From: a virus
Virus record (IMG/VR): IMGVR_UViG_3300033064_001798
Span: 1 to 56,602 of that record
Length of the DNA: 56,602 bases
Strand: one strand, 5' to 3'
The notes beneath the pieces are model-generated. The model had not been told where the DNA came from and searched no databases. It saw only the letters and a program-made list of their open reading frames with translations. Each line of letters opens with the position of its first letter. The stretch's first letter is position 1. Positions 1 to 7,468 of the stretch are shown in pieces. The position numbers and the translations under genes were made by a program.

Positions 1-68
1 AAAGTGAATTGCACCCACATCTTTCGTCTGAGGGACGAATATCCTTATTCTATTTAGACGACCAAAAT
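1..68 (-). tRNA. possible partial tRNA (Glu-like, CTC anticodon), cut by window edge
   Basis: Read leftwards from about 68, the sequence resembles a Glu-type tRNA: TC at positions 8-9, a GTC/GAT D-stem, a TTCGT/ACGAA anticodon stem with 7-base loop CCCTCAG (anticodon CTC), then a T-loop TGCAATT. Against it: base 33 is C instead of T, the D-loop has no GG, the T-stem pairs poorly, and the 3' acceptor half lies outside the window. A promoter just upstream on the same strand supports a transcript here. It may be a decayed or divergent tRNA, or only a hairpin RNA. Confidence 0.3.
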
Positions 69-90
69 GTATATTTTATAACTAAACACA

Positions 91-118
91 CTCTAACACA
101 CATAAAACCACTTGTCAA
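91..118 (-). promoter_or_regulatory. sigma-70-like promoter, leftward
   Basis: On the minus strand TTGACA (118-113), a 16-bp spacer ending in GTG, then TTAGAG (96-91). The layout matches the promoter before the tRNA cluster near 44,680, which also has TTGACA, 16 bp ending in GTG, and TTAGGT. It would drive the tRNA-like sequence at the left edge. Confidence 0.55.
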
Positions 119-127
119 CCATTATTT

Positions 128-316
128 TTAATAATCATACAATTCGAACATTATTACGTCTGTATACATAACCTCACCCTCAAGTAGCATATCAACTTTA
201 AAACCCTTTCCTTCAAAATCAGCATAACTATCAATATCCACTCTTAAATTATCCTTTATATATTTTCTTACAATATCTTTAATATCTTCTGTATCGATAA
301 CATTTTCTCCATCCAT
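128..316 (-). CDS. small acidic protein, unknown function
   Basis: A 62-residue acidic protein with no recognisable family. It begins 3' of its own leftward promoter and has a GGAG ribosome site about 8 bases before ATG. It lacks the conserved ends of the small SH3/KOW-like family found just upstream on this strand. No signal peptide, membrane segment or metal-binding motif is visible. Function unknown. Confidence 0.7.
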   Translation of the reverse strand: MDGENVIDTEDIKDIVRKYIKDNLRVDIDSYADFEGKGFKVDMLLEGEVMYTDVIMFELYDY

Positions 317-341
317 TTGCTTTCTCCTTATTTATAAACAC

Positions 342-370
342 ACATTACCATATTTTAAACCACTTGTCAA
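342..370 (-). promoter_or_regulatory. sigma-70-like promoter, leftward
   Basis: TTGACA (370-365), a 17-bp spacer and TAATGT (347-342), preceded by TGG (extended -10 type). It sits just after the stop of the SH3/KOW-like gene at 384-590 and before the gene at 128-316. Confidence 0.7.
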
Positions 371-383
371 CCATTATTTTAAT

Positions 384-590
384 TTATATACAGATACTTT
401 CCCATTTGTTATATAAAACTAAACCATTTAAATAATTATAACTAAGCCATACACCATTACGGCCCACAGAGGCATATTCACCAAGTGAGCTACTATAAAA
501 TTCAATTATATAAAGCTCACCACTTCTATTATATAAATTAGATGCTTGTTTAATCTTAACTCTATCACCTATTTTAAATTTATTTTTCAT
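384..590 (-). CDS. small SH3/KOW-like family protein (array member)
   Basis: 68 residues, starting MKNKFKIGDRV and ending NKWESICI, the two conserved ends of the repeated family. The ATG (590-588) overlaps the TGA of the upstream gene in an ATGA junction, and the upstream gene's last codons supply GGAG as ribosome site; a longer in-frame start upstream is therefore unlikely. The core (GELYIIEF...) groups with the members at 587-796 and 806-1003. The FK[VI]GD start is typical of SH3/KOW-like barrels; molecular function unknown. Confidence 0.85.
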   Translation of the reverse strand: MKNKFKIGDRVKIKQASNLYNRSGELYIIEFYSSSLGEYASVGRNGVWLSYNYLNGLVLYNKWESICI

Positions 591-796
591 ATACAAATAT
601 TCCTCCATTTATTTACTAATTCTAAATGGTTTAAAAATTTATACCTAATCCGGTTATCCTTTGCGCTTTCAATTTCTGCATATCTTTTTTCGGTATACAG
701 CGCGTAAATACCAGTTATGGTAAACTCACCATCCAGATAATATTTGAAGTCTGTATGGACTCTTGCCTTGTCTCCAACTTTAAAATCATAATCCAT
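587..796 (-). CDS. small SH3/KOW-like family protein (array member)
   Basis: 69 residues: MDYDFKVGDKARV at the start and NKWRNICI at the end. The core contains GEFTITGIYAL and groups with its two neighbours on this strand. The end codons TGG-AGG-AAT provide the GGAGG ribosome site for the next gene, whose ATG overlaps this TGA. Upstream GGAG lies a few bases before ATG. SH3/KOW-like by motif only; function unknown. Confidence 0.85.
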   Translation of the reverse strand: MDYDFKVGDKARVHTDFKYYLDGEFTITGIYALYTEKRYAEIESAKDNRIRYKFLNHLELVNKWRNICI

Positions 797-805
797 TTTA
801 TCTCC

Positions 806-1003
806 TTAAATACAGATCTTTTTCCATTTGTTAGCATGCTCTAAATCTTTTAAATAGTAAGCGTGTCTATCTCTTTTGCCATCTATTAGCGAAGCATATT
901 TATCGAACCCATTGATCTTTAACTCAGTTATAGTAAATTCGCGTTTACTATATCTACTAACACCAGCCTTAGTTTTAACTCTATCTCCAACTTTAAAATC
1001 CAT
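806..1003 (-). CDS. small SH3/KOW-like family protein (array member)
   Basis: 65 residues, MDFKVGDRVKTK at the start and ANKWKKICI at the end. I chose the ATG at 1003 because it has AAAGGAAA upstream and begins the conserved motif; an in-frame extension to 1132 would run through the preceding gene. The gene ends with TAA, so it is not coupled to the next one by ATGA overlap, yet keeps the C-terminal motif. Function unknown. Confidence 0.85.
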   Translation of the reverse strand: MDFKVGDRVKTKAGVSRYSKREFTITELKINGFDKYASLIDGKRDRHAYYLKDLEHANKWKKICI

Positions 1004-1013
1004 TTTATTTCCT

Positions 1014-1367
1014 TTAATATGGTTCATATACAAGATCGTTATCATCAAATATAATTTTAGCAGAATGCAAAGACTCAAAATACCCCGTCCAAAAAGAACT
1101 ATATAAATATGGTTTACCATCATCATCAACAAGTTCCAACATTATCATTCTGTATTCATCGTCCCATGCTACGCCTTTTGGAGTGTCTTCATCTGGTTTT
1201 CTATATAGGCTTGAATTTTTTCCATAATATTCATAATGGTTTTTAATTCTTGACAAGGATTCCTTTGCCATATCGATGTTATTCCATTCTATTTCTAAAT
1301 TCTCAACACAATAATTAGTATTGAAACTATCTCCTGTTCTATAATCAATTACTATTTTATATTTCAT
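1014..1367 (-). CDS. hypothetical protein, 117 aa
   Basis: An acidic, aromatic-rich soluble-looking protein that I do not recognise. It starts at ATG 1367 with AGGAG upstream. It ends ten bases before the next leftward gene, within the same apparent operon. It does not carry the NKWxxIxI C-terminus. No membrane segment or metal-binding cluster is visible. Confidence 0.75.
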   Translation of the reverse strand: MKYKIVIDYRTGDSFNTNYCVENLEIEWNNIDMAKESLSRIKNHYEYYGKNSSLYRKPDEDTPKGVAWDDEYRMIMLELVDDDGKPYLYSSFWTGYFESLHSAKIIFDDNDLVYEPY

Positions 1368-1380
1368 ATTATTTCTCCTT

Positions 1381-1557
1381 TTAAATTATTATTTTTTCCC
1401 AACCGTTTTTATTACATATGACAAACATCTTTAATTCATCTTTAGATACAAAATATTCACAGTCCATACAGCTCCAAGCTCCAACATTTTTATATACATC
1501 ATCACGAAATATTTCTGTTTTACATGGAGTACCACCATGTAAATATGGTATTTTCAT
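1381..1557 (-). CDS. small Cys-containing protein with family-type C-terminus
   Basis: 58 residues with scattered cysteines (SCMDCEYF pair) and a C-terminus NGWEKIII like the SH3/KOW-like family, but without the MKNKFKxGD start. I start it at 1557: it follows the stop of the upstream gene in TAATATG, with AAAAAGG as ribosome site. The CxxC pair could bind metal. It is one of several unrelated proteins bearing the family's C-terminal motif. Confidence 0.65.
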   Translation of the reverse strand: MKIPYLHGGTPCKTEIFRDDVYKNVGAWSCMDCEYFVSKDELKMFVICNKNGWEKIII

Positions 1558-1558
1558 A

Positions 1559-1732
1559 TTAAACCTTTTTCTTAAAAATACGATTGTGACTTTCCCATAA
1601 TGCTTCTGCAAGCTTTAAAGTAGGTCTATGAGAAGTATGTACCCCGCACACACATGATATAGTCCACATTTTGTCCTCAAATAATGCTTCTGGTTCCTTG
1701 TAGCAAAAGGGGCATTCAGCATATTTAGTCAT
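1559..1732 (-). CDS. zinc-ribbon-like protein (Lar-like), 57 aa
   Basis: 57 residues with CPFC near the start and CVCG around residue 31, the pattern of a short zinc ribbon; the length and CPFC start recall restriction-alleviation (Lar) type proteins, but similarity beyond the cysteines is not visible. ATG at 1732 has AAAGGAG upstream. Next gene starts two bases after its stop. Role in anti-restriction is only a guess from the fold class. Confidence 0.65.
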   Translation of the reverse strand: MTKYAECPFCYKEPEALFEDKMWTISCVCGVHTSHRPTLKLAEALWESHNRIFKKKV

Positions 1733-1747
1733 ATTAATCTCCTTTAT

Positions 1748-1981
1748 TTATATTGTTATTTTATTCCAACCATTAACAAGATCAAACCAATTTTGGTCAT
1801 AACCAAAATTGGTAGGGCATATTTCTATTTCTATTATACCATCGTAGATACTCGAAACTTTTGTGTCAACACCTATGCACTGCTTCATTCCATATAAAAA
1901 ATAAAGCCTATCCGCATGCCGGTAATCGTCTTTAATATTTTTAAGCCTAACCATGTCACCAACTTTAAATTTATTTTTCAT
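1748..1981 (-). CDS. small SH3/KOW-like family protein (array member)
   Basis: 77 residues, MKNKFKVGDMVRLK at the start and NGWNKITI at the end. The ATG (1981) overlaps the stop of the upstream member (ATGA), which supplies GGGAGG as ribosome site. The core is more divergent than in other members. It ends in TAA, then a new ribosome site starts the zinc-ribbon gene. Function unknown. Confidence 0.85.
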   Translation of the reverse strand: MKNKFKVGDMVRLKNIKDDYRHADRLYFLYGMKQCIGVDTKVSSIYDGIIEIEICPTNFGYDQNWFDLVNGWNKITI

Positions 1982-2241
1982 ATACAAATATCCTCCCATT
2001 TGTTAGCAATCCCTAACCAATCTTTATACCAATTCCATTCTTTATTGTCTACATCTAATTTAAAATAATCACTTGGATTATTAACTCTCCATAGTGCTGT
2101 ATGCGATACAATTACGGCCTCCATACCAACATATTCCTCCATGCTTTGAGTAATACCTATTTCATCTTGTGTAAATGGTGTAGTTCCGTATCTTACAAGT
2201 TTAACTTTTACTTTATCACCTATTTTAAATTTATTTTTCAT
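1978..2241 (-). CDS. small SH3/KOW-like family protein (array member)
   Basis: 87 residues: MKNKFKIGDKVKVK at the start, ANKWEDICI at the end. The core (FKLDVDNKEW...KDWL) belongs to the subgroup with an acidic strand and W-rich loop also seen at 8725-8967, 11698-11910, 13947-14171 and 20030-20260. Its start overlaps the stop of the 136-aa gene upstream and its last codons carry GGGAGG for the next gene. Confidence 0.88.
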   Translation of the reverse strand: MKNKFKIGDKVKVKLVRYGTTPFTQDEIGITQSMEEYVGMEAVIVSHTALWRVNNPSDYFKLDVDNKEWNWYKDWLGIANKWEDICI

Positions 2242-2648
2242 ATTGTTATATCCAAGTTATCAATTAATAGGTTTTCAGCTTTTTCATAAGCATCTTTTAT
2301 TGCATTTTCTTCAATATACTCATCATTTTCACTTAGTAGGCAATCAATAACACTCCCTGGCAATGGGACTTTTATTTCTTCGCCATTTATTGTTACTATT
2401 GCCTCAAGTGAAGTAATTTCAACCTCATCATTGCTGTTGTCATCTTTATAGGCAGTATATCCAACTTCGACACCCATGTCTAATATTATTTGAAACTTAC
2501 CTTCAAATCCGTTCATTTTTGACTCCTTTTCAGCTTTAAGTATCGTTCTTTCTTTCCTTCGTTTATTTCTTTTATCTTTTAGCAAAAGTTTTTCTTTTAA
2601 CATTTTTAAAGCAACATCTAATATTCTATTCATTTGGTATCTATTCAT
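2238..2648 (-). CDS. hypothetical protein with basic N-terminus, 136 aa
   Basis: The first ~40 residues are very basic (KDKRNKRRKERT region); the rest is acidic and probably a small beta-rich domain. Two starts are possible in the same frame: 2648 (AAAAGGAAA upstream, directly behind the promoter) and 2516 (GGAG at good distance), which would give a 92-aa protein; both may be used. It ends in LDITI with a TGA overlapping the next ATG, so the coupling junction resembles the SH3/KOW-like cassettes although the body is unrelated. Confidence 0.75.
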   Translation of the reverse strand: MNRYQMNRILDVALKMLKEKLLLKDKRNKRRKERTILKAEKESKMNGFEGKFQIILDMGVEVGYTAYKDDNSNDEVEITSLEAIVTINGEEIKVPLPGSVIDCLLSENDEYIEENAIKDAYEKAENLLIDNLDITI

Positions 2649-2667
2649 TTCGTTTCCTTTTAAAATA

Positions 2668-2696
2668 AATATAGTTTAAATGTTTTAGTTTGTCAA
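2668..2696 (-). promoter_or_regulatory. sigma-70-like promoter, leftward
   Basis: TTGACA (2696-2691), 17-bp spacer, TATATT (2673-2668). It lies right after the TAA of the broken gene at 2705-2928. The flanking AATAAAGC directly before TTGACA recurs at the promoters near 3,044, 3,556, 18,168 and 44,673. Confidence 0.75.
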
Positions 2697-2704
2697 GCTT
2701 TATT

Positions 2705-2928
2705 TTAAATTATTATCTTCTCCCAATTGGTTATTTTATCAAACCATTCGATGCTATGCCAATATACACTCCCTTCCACTTTAATGTGGTCAGTACGACA
2801 AAACTCTCTTATATATGTGCTGTCTCCTATAATTTTGTTCATACCTTTTAAAAAGTTAGTCCATCACTTGAACGGATTCCAACTTCTATATTTCTCAACC
2901 TAACCTTATCGCCAACTTTAAATTTCAT
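2705..2928 (-). pseudogene. frameshifted SH3/KOW-like family gene
   Basis: Starts MKFKVGDKVRLR and stops after 26 codons at TAA; the rest of the family protein, ending TNWEKIII, continues in the -1 frame from a T5 run just before that stop (around 2,850). One extra T would restore a 74-residue family member. Alternatives are ribosomal -1 slippage on the T run, translation of only the 45-aa distal part (ATG at 2842), or an assembly indel. It is the first gene of the leftward unit. Confidence 0.75.
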
Positions 2929-2952
2929 GTTTTCTCCTTTATTTTTAAAAAC

Positions 2953-2980
2953 ATAATAACAGATATAGCAATAATGTCAA
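2953..2980 (-). promoter_or_regulatory. sigma-70-like promoter, leftward
   Basis: TTGACA (2980-2975), 16-bp spacer, TATTAT (2958-2953); AAAGGAG and ATG of the broken family gene follow. With the rightward promoter at 3044-3072 it forms the divergent control region of the window. Confidence 0.75.
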
Positions 2981-3043
2981 GGATTATTTTAATTATTTTT
3001 ATACCTTTATATAACATGGCTGAAATATATTTTAAAATAAAGC

Positions 3044-3072
3044 TTGACATTGGTAATCAATAACATTATAGT
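3044..3072 (+). promoter_or_regulatory. sigma-70-like promoter, rightward
   Basis: TTGACA (3044-3049), 17-bp spacer and TATAGT (3067-3072), preceded by AATAAAGC. First rightward promoter of the window, 24 bases before the ATG of the gene at 3096. Confidence 0.8.
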
Positions 3073-3095
3073 GTTTTTAAAATAAAGGAGACAGC

Positions 3096-3305
3096 ATGAA
3101 ACATAAATTTAAAGTTGGCGATAAGGTAATATTTGCAAGCATTGAAGGTTCGCAGAGCCTTCAATGGCTTGGTAAAACAGGCACAATAATTGAAACACCC
3201 GATACTAATTATATGGGGTTTTACGTCTTAAAAGAATACCCACAACAGAGATGGGGTGGTCATTGGTTTAAATTATACAACAAATGGGAGGATATTTGTA
3301 TATGA
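3096..3305 (+). CDS. small SH3/KOW-like family protein (array member)
   Basis: 69 residues, MKHKFKVGDKVIF at the start, YNKWEDICI at the end. The core (WLGKTGTIIE, then YVLKEYP and WGGHWF) defines a subgroup shared with 11492-11701, 12086-12295 and 12292-12504. AAAGGAG precedes the ATG. Its last codons contain GGGAGG and its TGA overlaps the next ATG. Probably a small SH3/KOW-like barrel; function unknown. Confidence 0.88.
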   Translation: MKHKFKVGDKVIFASIEGSQSLQWLGKTGTIIETPDTNYMGFYVLKEYPQQRWGGHWFKLYNKWEDICI

Positions 3306-3547
3306 AATTTAAAGGTGGTGACAGAGTTATATTAATTGGTGATAAAACTATAACTGGATCTGATATATTAATATCGTCAGTATTAGACCCATTTTGGAAC
3401 GAGTATAAAATAAAGGGAACAGTAATCGAGGAATATTCTGGTTTATATAATTACAAAGTTACGTGGGATAATGAAAAACATTCTCATAGACTATATTTTG
3501 CATCTGAATTAAGACTATATAATAGGTGGCAAAAAATAATAATTTAA
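3302..3547 (+). CDS. small SH3/KOW-like family protein (array member)
   Basis: 81 residues, MKFKGGDRVILIGD at the start, YNRWQKIII at the end. The core (DPFWNEYKIKGTVIEE, then YKVTWDN) closely resembles the member at 25638-25871, 22 kb away, so the two share an ancestor. Start at 3302 is set by the ATGA overlap. It ends in TAA and a promoter follows at once. Confidence 0.88.
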   Translation: MKFKGGDRVILIGDKTITGSDILISSVLDPFWNEYKIKGTVIEEYSGLYNYKVTWDNEKHSHRLYFASELRLYNRWQKIII

Positions 3548-3555
3548 AATAAAGC

Positions 3556-3584
3556 TTGACAAACAAAAAATATAAGTATAATGT
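3556..3584 (+). promoter_or_regulatory. sigma-70-like promoter, rightward
   Basis: TTGACA (3556-3561), 17-bp spacer, TAATGT (3579-3584), preceded by AATAAAGC. It drives the two zinc-finger-array genes at 3624 and 5152. Confidence 0.8.
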
Positions 3585-3623
3585 AGTTTCAACATTAATA
3601 AAAAATTAAAAAAGGAGAGCAAT

Positions 3624-5150
3624 ATGGGCAACTTATTAACACATGATGTAGGTTACAGACTTTTTGGAAAGGAATCTAATGAAGAAAATTTGGTAGCATT
3701 TGAAAAGATTTTACCTAATTTCTTTCTCAATGATGAAACAAATGCAAGAGTTATTGCAAATTTCAAAAAAGAAACCAGAAGCACAAAAGAACAATATGTA
3801 GATGATCTATTTAAAATGGATGAGAATAGGCGCACATTTATTGAAGTCCCAAAAACACAGGACACAGACGAAGGATTTAAAAAGTATTACGAAATGATTA
3901 ATCGTGTAAGCTGTAAGTCCGGTAAATGGAGAGCTGTCATTGAGGAGTTTAGTCTTCAAACCTATAAAGTATATAAAAAAGGTAAAGTTACGGTTAAAAA
4001 GCAGGAATGCAAACTTTTTAAATTTCTACTACAGAAAAAGATATTCACAAAAGAAGAAATTGAACAAATAACGACAATCAGACAGAGTTCAAAGAAATTA
4101 TATATAATTATTTCGCGTAACCCTATTGACTTTTTGTTTTGTGCTACTAATCAAAACTTTGGTAGCTGTTTAAGCCTTTCAAGCGATCATGGCGAAGCGT
4201 TTTATATGGGACTTGCTGGAGCGACAGTAGACCCAAATAGGGTAATTATGATGCTCAGTAACGGTAAATATAAAAGGTTCACTGTAAAAGGTGAAGAATT
4301 TAAACATTTTAAAATCATATCAAGAAGTTGGGGCGTGGTTGGAACTGCACCTGATGTTGATAAGGACATATTACATATAACAAAGTACTACCCAAATTCA
4401 CAGGCAGTTATTAAATTTTGCAAACCAATATCCGATATATTTGGTATTGAAATAAACGATAAAAGAGAACCATTTTACGGACTTCATGGTAAATACCCGT
4501 TTGAATTTCCAAAATTTAAAAATGACTTTGGTGTTTCATTTATGTATTTGGATAATTTTGGAGTAGTCAAATACAAAAGTGGTAGATATGGGTATGACTT
4601 TGCAAACGGAGGGACAGGTTGTAAGATGAAAAGTTGGAGGTGGAGTAGAGGTTTTGAAAGAATGAAAACCATAAACAATCTTGATGGTTCAATTTCATGT
4701 GTCGACTGTGGGAATGGCATGCGTGAAGATGATGCTTATTACAATGAAAATGATGATGGAAACGGTGATGCATTCTGTTGGGATTGCTTTAATGCAAAGT
4801 ATTTTCATTGCAAAAATTGTGACAAATTTGAGACAAAAGAAAACGGTCACGAATATGATAATTCCACATATTGCCTTGATTGCTTTGATAAACTGTTTAC
4901 AACATGTACGCATTGTGATGATCCACTACGTATAGATGATGGTAAAGATGGTGATGGGAGTCTTTATTGCACTAAGTGCTTTGATGAAATATATACCGCT
5001 TGTGTATGGTGCAAAGATGTGCATAGAAGGGACTCAGGTGAATTTACTGAGGTAGATAGTGACTTGTATTGTAAAACGTGTCACTTTGCTGTATATGGCG
5101 ATGGCGGGAACGAGAAATTTATTGAATTTGATATGCTGGAGGCATGCTAA
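3624..5150 (+). CDS. large protein with C-terminal LIM-like zinc-finger array
   Basis: 508 residues. About 350 residues of a mixed alpha/beta domain that I do not recognise (contains SRNPIDFLFCATNQNFGSC around 165-185) are followed from Cys359 to about 486 by four units of paired CxxC knuckles separated by acidic, Asp/Gly-rich stretches. Spacing resembles LIM or treble-clef zinc modules, suggesting protein-protein contacts. GGAG precedes the ATG and a dedicated promoter lies upstream. The metallopeptidase gene follows one base after its stop. Function unknown; coordinated synthesis with the peptidase suggests a joint role. Confidence 0.85.
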   Translation: MGNLLTHDVGYRLFGKESNEENLVAFEKILPNFFLNDETNARVIANFKKETRSTKEQYVDDLFKMDENRRTFIEVPKTQDTDEGFKKYYEMINRVSCKSGKWRAVIEEFSLQTYKVYKKGKVTVKKQECKLFKFLLQKKIFTKEEIEQITTIRQSSKKLYIIISRNPIDFLFCATNQNFGSCLSLSSDHGEAFYMGLAGATVDPNRVIMMLSNGKYKRFTVKGEEFKHFKIISRSWGVVGTAPDVDKDILHITKYYPNSQAVIKFCKPISDIFGIEINDKREPFYGLHGKYPFEFPKFKNDFGVSFMYLDNFGVVKYKSGRYGYDFANGGTGCKMKSWRWSRGFERMKTINNLDGSISCVDCGNGMREDDAYYNENDDGNGDAFCWDCFNAKYFHCKNCDKFETKENGHEYDNSTYCLDCFDKLFTTCTHCDDPLRIDDGKDGDGSLYCTKCFDEIYTACVWCKDVHRRDSGEFTEVDSDLYCKTCHFAVYGDGGNEKFIEFDMLEAC

Positions 5151-5151
5151 T

Positions 5152-6828
5152 ATGACAAAATTAAAAGATAATATGGTAAAACTAAAAGTGTTGAAGGAGA
5201 TGTACGGGGTCCATAGCCCCTCCAAATTCGAAGAGGGAATGAATAAAATAGTGATCAGAGAATTAGATAAAATGGGCATACCGTATTTTACATTCGGCAA
5301 CACGATCTTTAATTTTATTCCAGACACACCTATGGTTTCTGCACATTTGGATCAAGTTGGGACTGTACCAACTTCTGTTATTTTAACAGATAAGAAAAAA
5401 GGTACGATAACAGGCGATTACAATATAGGCGCAGATGATAAAAATGGTTGTTGGATTGTTTTAAACCTATTAAAAAAGTTCCCAAACATATCATTCATAT
5501 TCTCTGAAATGGAGGAGTGTGGTGGTGGCATTAAAGAACTATTAAAAACCTATAAAGATGAGTTAGAAAAAATAAAATATGGGTTGATTTTTGATAGAAG
5601 GGGCAACAGCGACATAATTTGTCACCACAATGACTATGGTGTTAAAAAGTTAGATGATGACTTGTGTACGGTTGGCGCAGATTTTGGTTATAAGTCTTCG
5701 TGGGGCGTATGGTCAGACGCAGATGAAATTAGCAGATATATGTCATGTGCTAATTTGTCATGTGGATATTATAGAGCGCATACCAATAATGAGTTTACAG
5801 TTATAAAAGAACTTTATAACTCATATAATTTTGGTATAGCTATATTAGGAAATTTAAAAGACAATTATGATAAACCAGAATTAAAAACTTACGATTGGCG
5901 CTGGAGGAAGTCATCTTTCACGAATCATGATTATTACAATAATGTGAACAATAATAGGGAAGATATGTATAGTGATTATTATAGTTCATATAATGCTAAA
6001 GATGATTTTTGTAAAGTTAAATACTGTAAAAATTGCCTTAAAAGGCTTAACAATCAAGAGATATGGGGTGGTGTTTGTATAACATGCGATACGAACGTAA
6101 CCAGACATTTTATGTTTCATTGTAATGTATGTACTGAGGAATTTATAGATGACGAAGTTGATCTTGATATGCTTGCGTGTCCGATATGTGGTATGCAATT
6201 AGAGCAATTTGATGATCAGGTTTATAATGATCCAGATGACGATGATAGTATTATATTGGTCTGTGAAGAATGTGGTGAGCCATTGAGGGAGGAGGATATG
6301 TTTAATGATGGTGGCGATAACCTTGAGTACCATTGTTATTTTTGTTATTCACTTGTGTTAGTTGAAGATGAAAATGGGGAACATTATAATACAGATGGTA
6401 AGAAAATAGGTGATTATAAACAAAATGCAATCCACAAGAAAAATGTAAAAAAGGATTACAATAGCAAAAAGAGAACAGTTGACATATGTAATGGCGAGTG
6501 TCCTATGTGCAAAAACGAAATAACCTACAAGGACATATATATAATAGCTACAACAAACTACATAATTGACTGTTGTAACCACTGTGATGCTACCTTGCAC
6601 TCTAAACCATCATTGTCACATTCAGAAATTGATACAAGTAGTATAATAGAGATCCATGATGGAAAATGTCCAGATTGTAGCTATGATTTGTTGCAAGGTG
6701 GCGTTTTTACATATACCCAAAAAGATGCGACTGATTATCTTTGCGGAAATTGTTACGAACTACTTGGTACAAAGCATACGTCAATTGATAGTTTTATTGA
6801 TGATGAAAAAGAATTGAAAAAAGGTTAA
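5152..6828 (+). CDS. M20/M28/M42-like zinc metallopeptidase with zinc-finger tail
   Basis: 558 residues. The first ~240 look like a co-catalytic zinc aminopeptidase: H65xD67 (SAHLDQVG), D95/D96 (GADDKNG), E121-E122 (MEECGG), D148/D154 (DRRGNSD) and H210 (YYRAHTNNEF) sit in the order expected for metal ligands and catalytic Glu. The remaining ~300 residues hold at least five CxxC zinc knuckle pairs with acidic linkers, like the tail of the upstream protein. GGAGG about 10 bases before ATG 5152 sets the start; an in-frame extension overlaps the upstream gene. Substrate unknown; fusion of this fold to a zinc-ribbon array is unusual. Confidence 0.85.
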   Translation: MTKLKDNMVKLKVLKEMYGVHSPSKFEEGMNKIVIRELDKMGIPYFTFGNTIFNFIPDTPMVSAHLDQVGTVPTSVILTDKKKGTITGDYNIGADDKNGCWIVLNLLKKFPNISFIFSEMEECGGGIKELLKTYKDELEKIKYGLIFDRRGNSDIICHHNDYGVKKLDDDLCTVGADFGYKSSWGVWSDADEISRYMSCANLSCGYYRAHTNNEFTVIKELYNSYNFGIAILGNLKDNYDKPELKTYDWRWRKSSFTNHDYYNNVNNNREDMYSDYYSSYNAKDDFCKVKYCKNCLKRLNNQEIWGGVCITCDTNVTRHFMFHCNVCTEEFIDDEVDLDMLACPICGMQLEQFDDQVYNDPDDDDSIILVCEECGEPLREEDMFNDGGDNLEYHCYFCYSLVLVEDENGEHYNTDGKKIGDYKQNAIHKKNVKKDYNSKKRTVDICNGECPMCKNEITYKDIYIIATTNYIIDCCNHCDATLHSKPSLSHSEIDTSSIIEIHDGKCPDCSYDLLQGGVFTYTQKDATDYLCGNCYELLGTKHTSIDSFIDDEKELKKG

Positions 6829-6835
6829 AAAGTAC

Positions 6836-6863
6836 TTGACATATAGATTTTATAGTGTATACT
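6836..6863 (+). promoter_or_regulatory. sigma-70-like promoter, rightward
   Basis: TTGACA (6836-6841), 16-bp spacer ending GTG, TATACT (6858-6863). Nearly the same -10 region and downstream sequence (GTATACTGTATTTAAGTTAA) recurs at 24333-24360, indicating a duplicated promoter. Confidence 0.82.
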
Positions 6864-6896
6864 GTATTTAAGTTAATTAAAAAAGGAGAAAATATT

Positions 6897-7259
6897 ATGA
6901 ATAAAGCAGAAGCACAAAAACTGATTGACAGAACAAAGGCTTTAAAGAAAGAAATAAATGCCAAAGATAAGACTTACAAGGCAAATGTTGTAATACTTAA
7001 AAAGTATTATCTTGACCGTAAGATTGGTGAGTTAAGTGGGTCAAAGTATTCACTTAGTTTTTCAGAGAAGAAAAATGAGACTATTGATGTTGACACCCTT
7101 CTCAGAAAGGTAGGTGATATTAAAACATTTTTAACACTTGTAAGCCCAAAAAAGACAAATGTTGAAAAGTGGTTGCAGGATTCATCTATTCCAAGGAATG
7201 AGGTGATAACCACGAATGATCCAATTAAGTTTCACAAAGCGAACTTTAAAGTTTTATAA
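6897..7259 (+). CDS. hypothetical basic protein, 120 aa
   Basis: Lys-rich, probably helical at the N-terminus (residues 1-45), with no recognised domain. AAAAGGAG precedes ATG 6897. First gene of the transcript from the promoter at 6836. It could be a small nucleic-acid-associated protein judging from charge, but nothing specific is seen. Confidence 0.75.
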   Translation: MNKAEAQKLIDRTKALKKEINAKDKTYKANVVILKKYYLDRKIGELSGSKYSLSFSEKKNETIDVDTLLRKVGDIKTFLTLVSPKKTNVEKWLQDSSIPRNEVITTNDPIKFHKANFKVL

Positions 7260-7292
7260 TAACAATAAAAAATAAATAAGGAGATTAAAATT

Positions 7293-7433
7293 ATGGCTAT
7301 TAAAATTTGTACGTGTAAACATGATTATCAGGACAAGAAGTATGGAAAAAGAAGGAGAGTATTTAACGCATTGGCAAAAAAGGGTAGCGTCCAGCAATAC
7401 AGATGCACCATTTGTGGTACTGTAAAAGACTAA
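7293..7433 (+). CDS. small zinc-ribbon protein, 46 aa
   Basis: 46 residues with CTCKHDYQDKKYGKRRRVF near the start and YRCTICG near the end, a four-cysteine zinc ribbon. Proteins of this layout (CxCxH, YGK, RxCTxCG) are common in phage early regions and have no assigned function. AAGGAG lies seven bases before ATG 7293. Confidence 0.75.
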   Translation: MAIKICTCKHDYQDKKYGKRRRVFNALAKKGSVQQYRCTICGTVKD

Positions 7434-7468
7434 ATTTAAAACTTAAAATTATTAAAGGGAGAACAATT

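Noticed and set aside
4567-4935. Antisense and shifted reading frames in the zinc-finger array genes
   Set aside because: They are shadows of Cys/Asp/Asn-rich coding sequence, with no ribosome site and odd composition.
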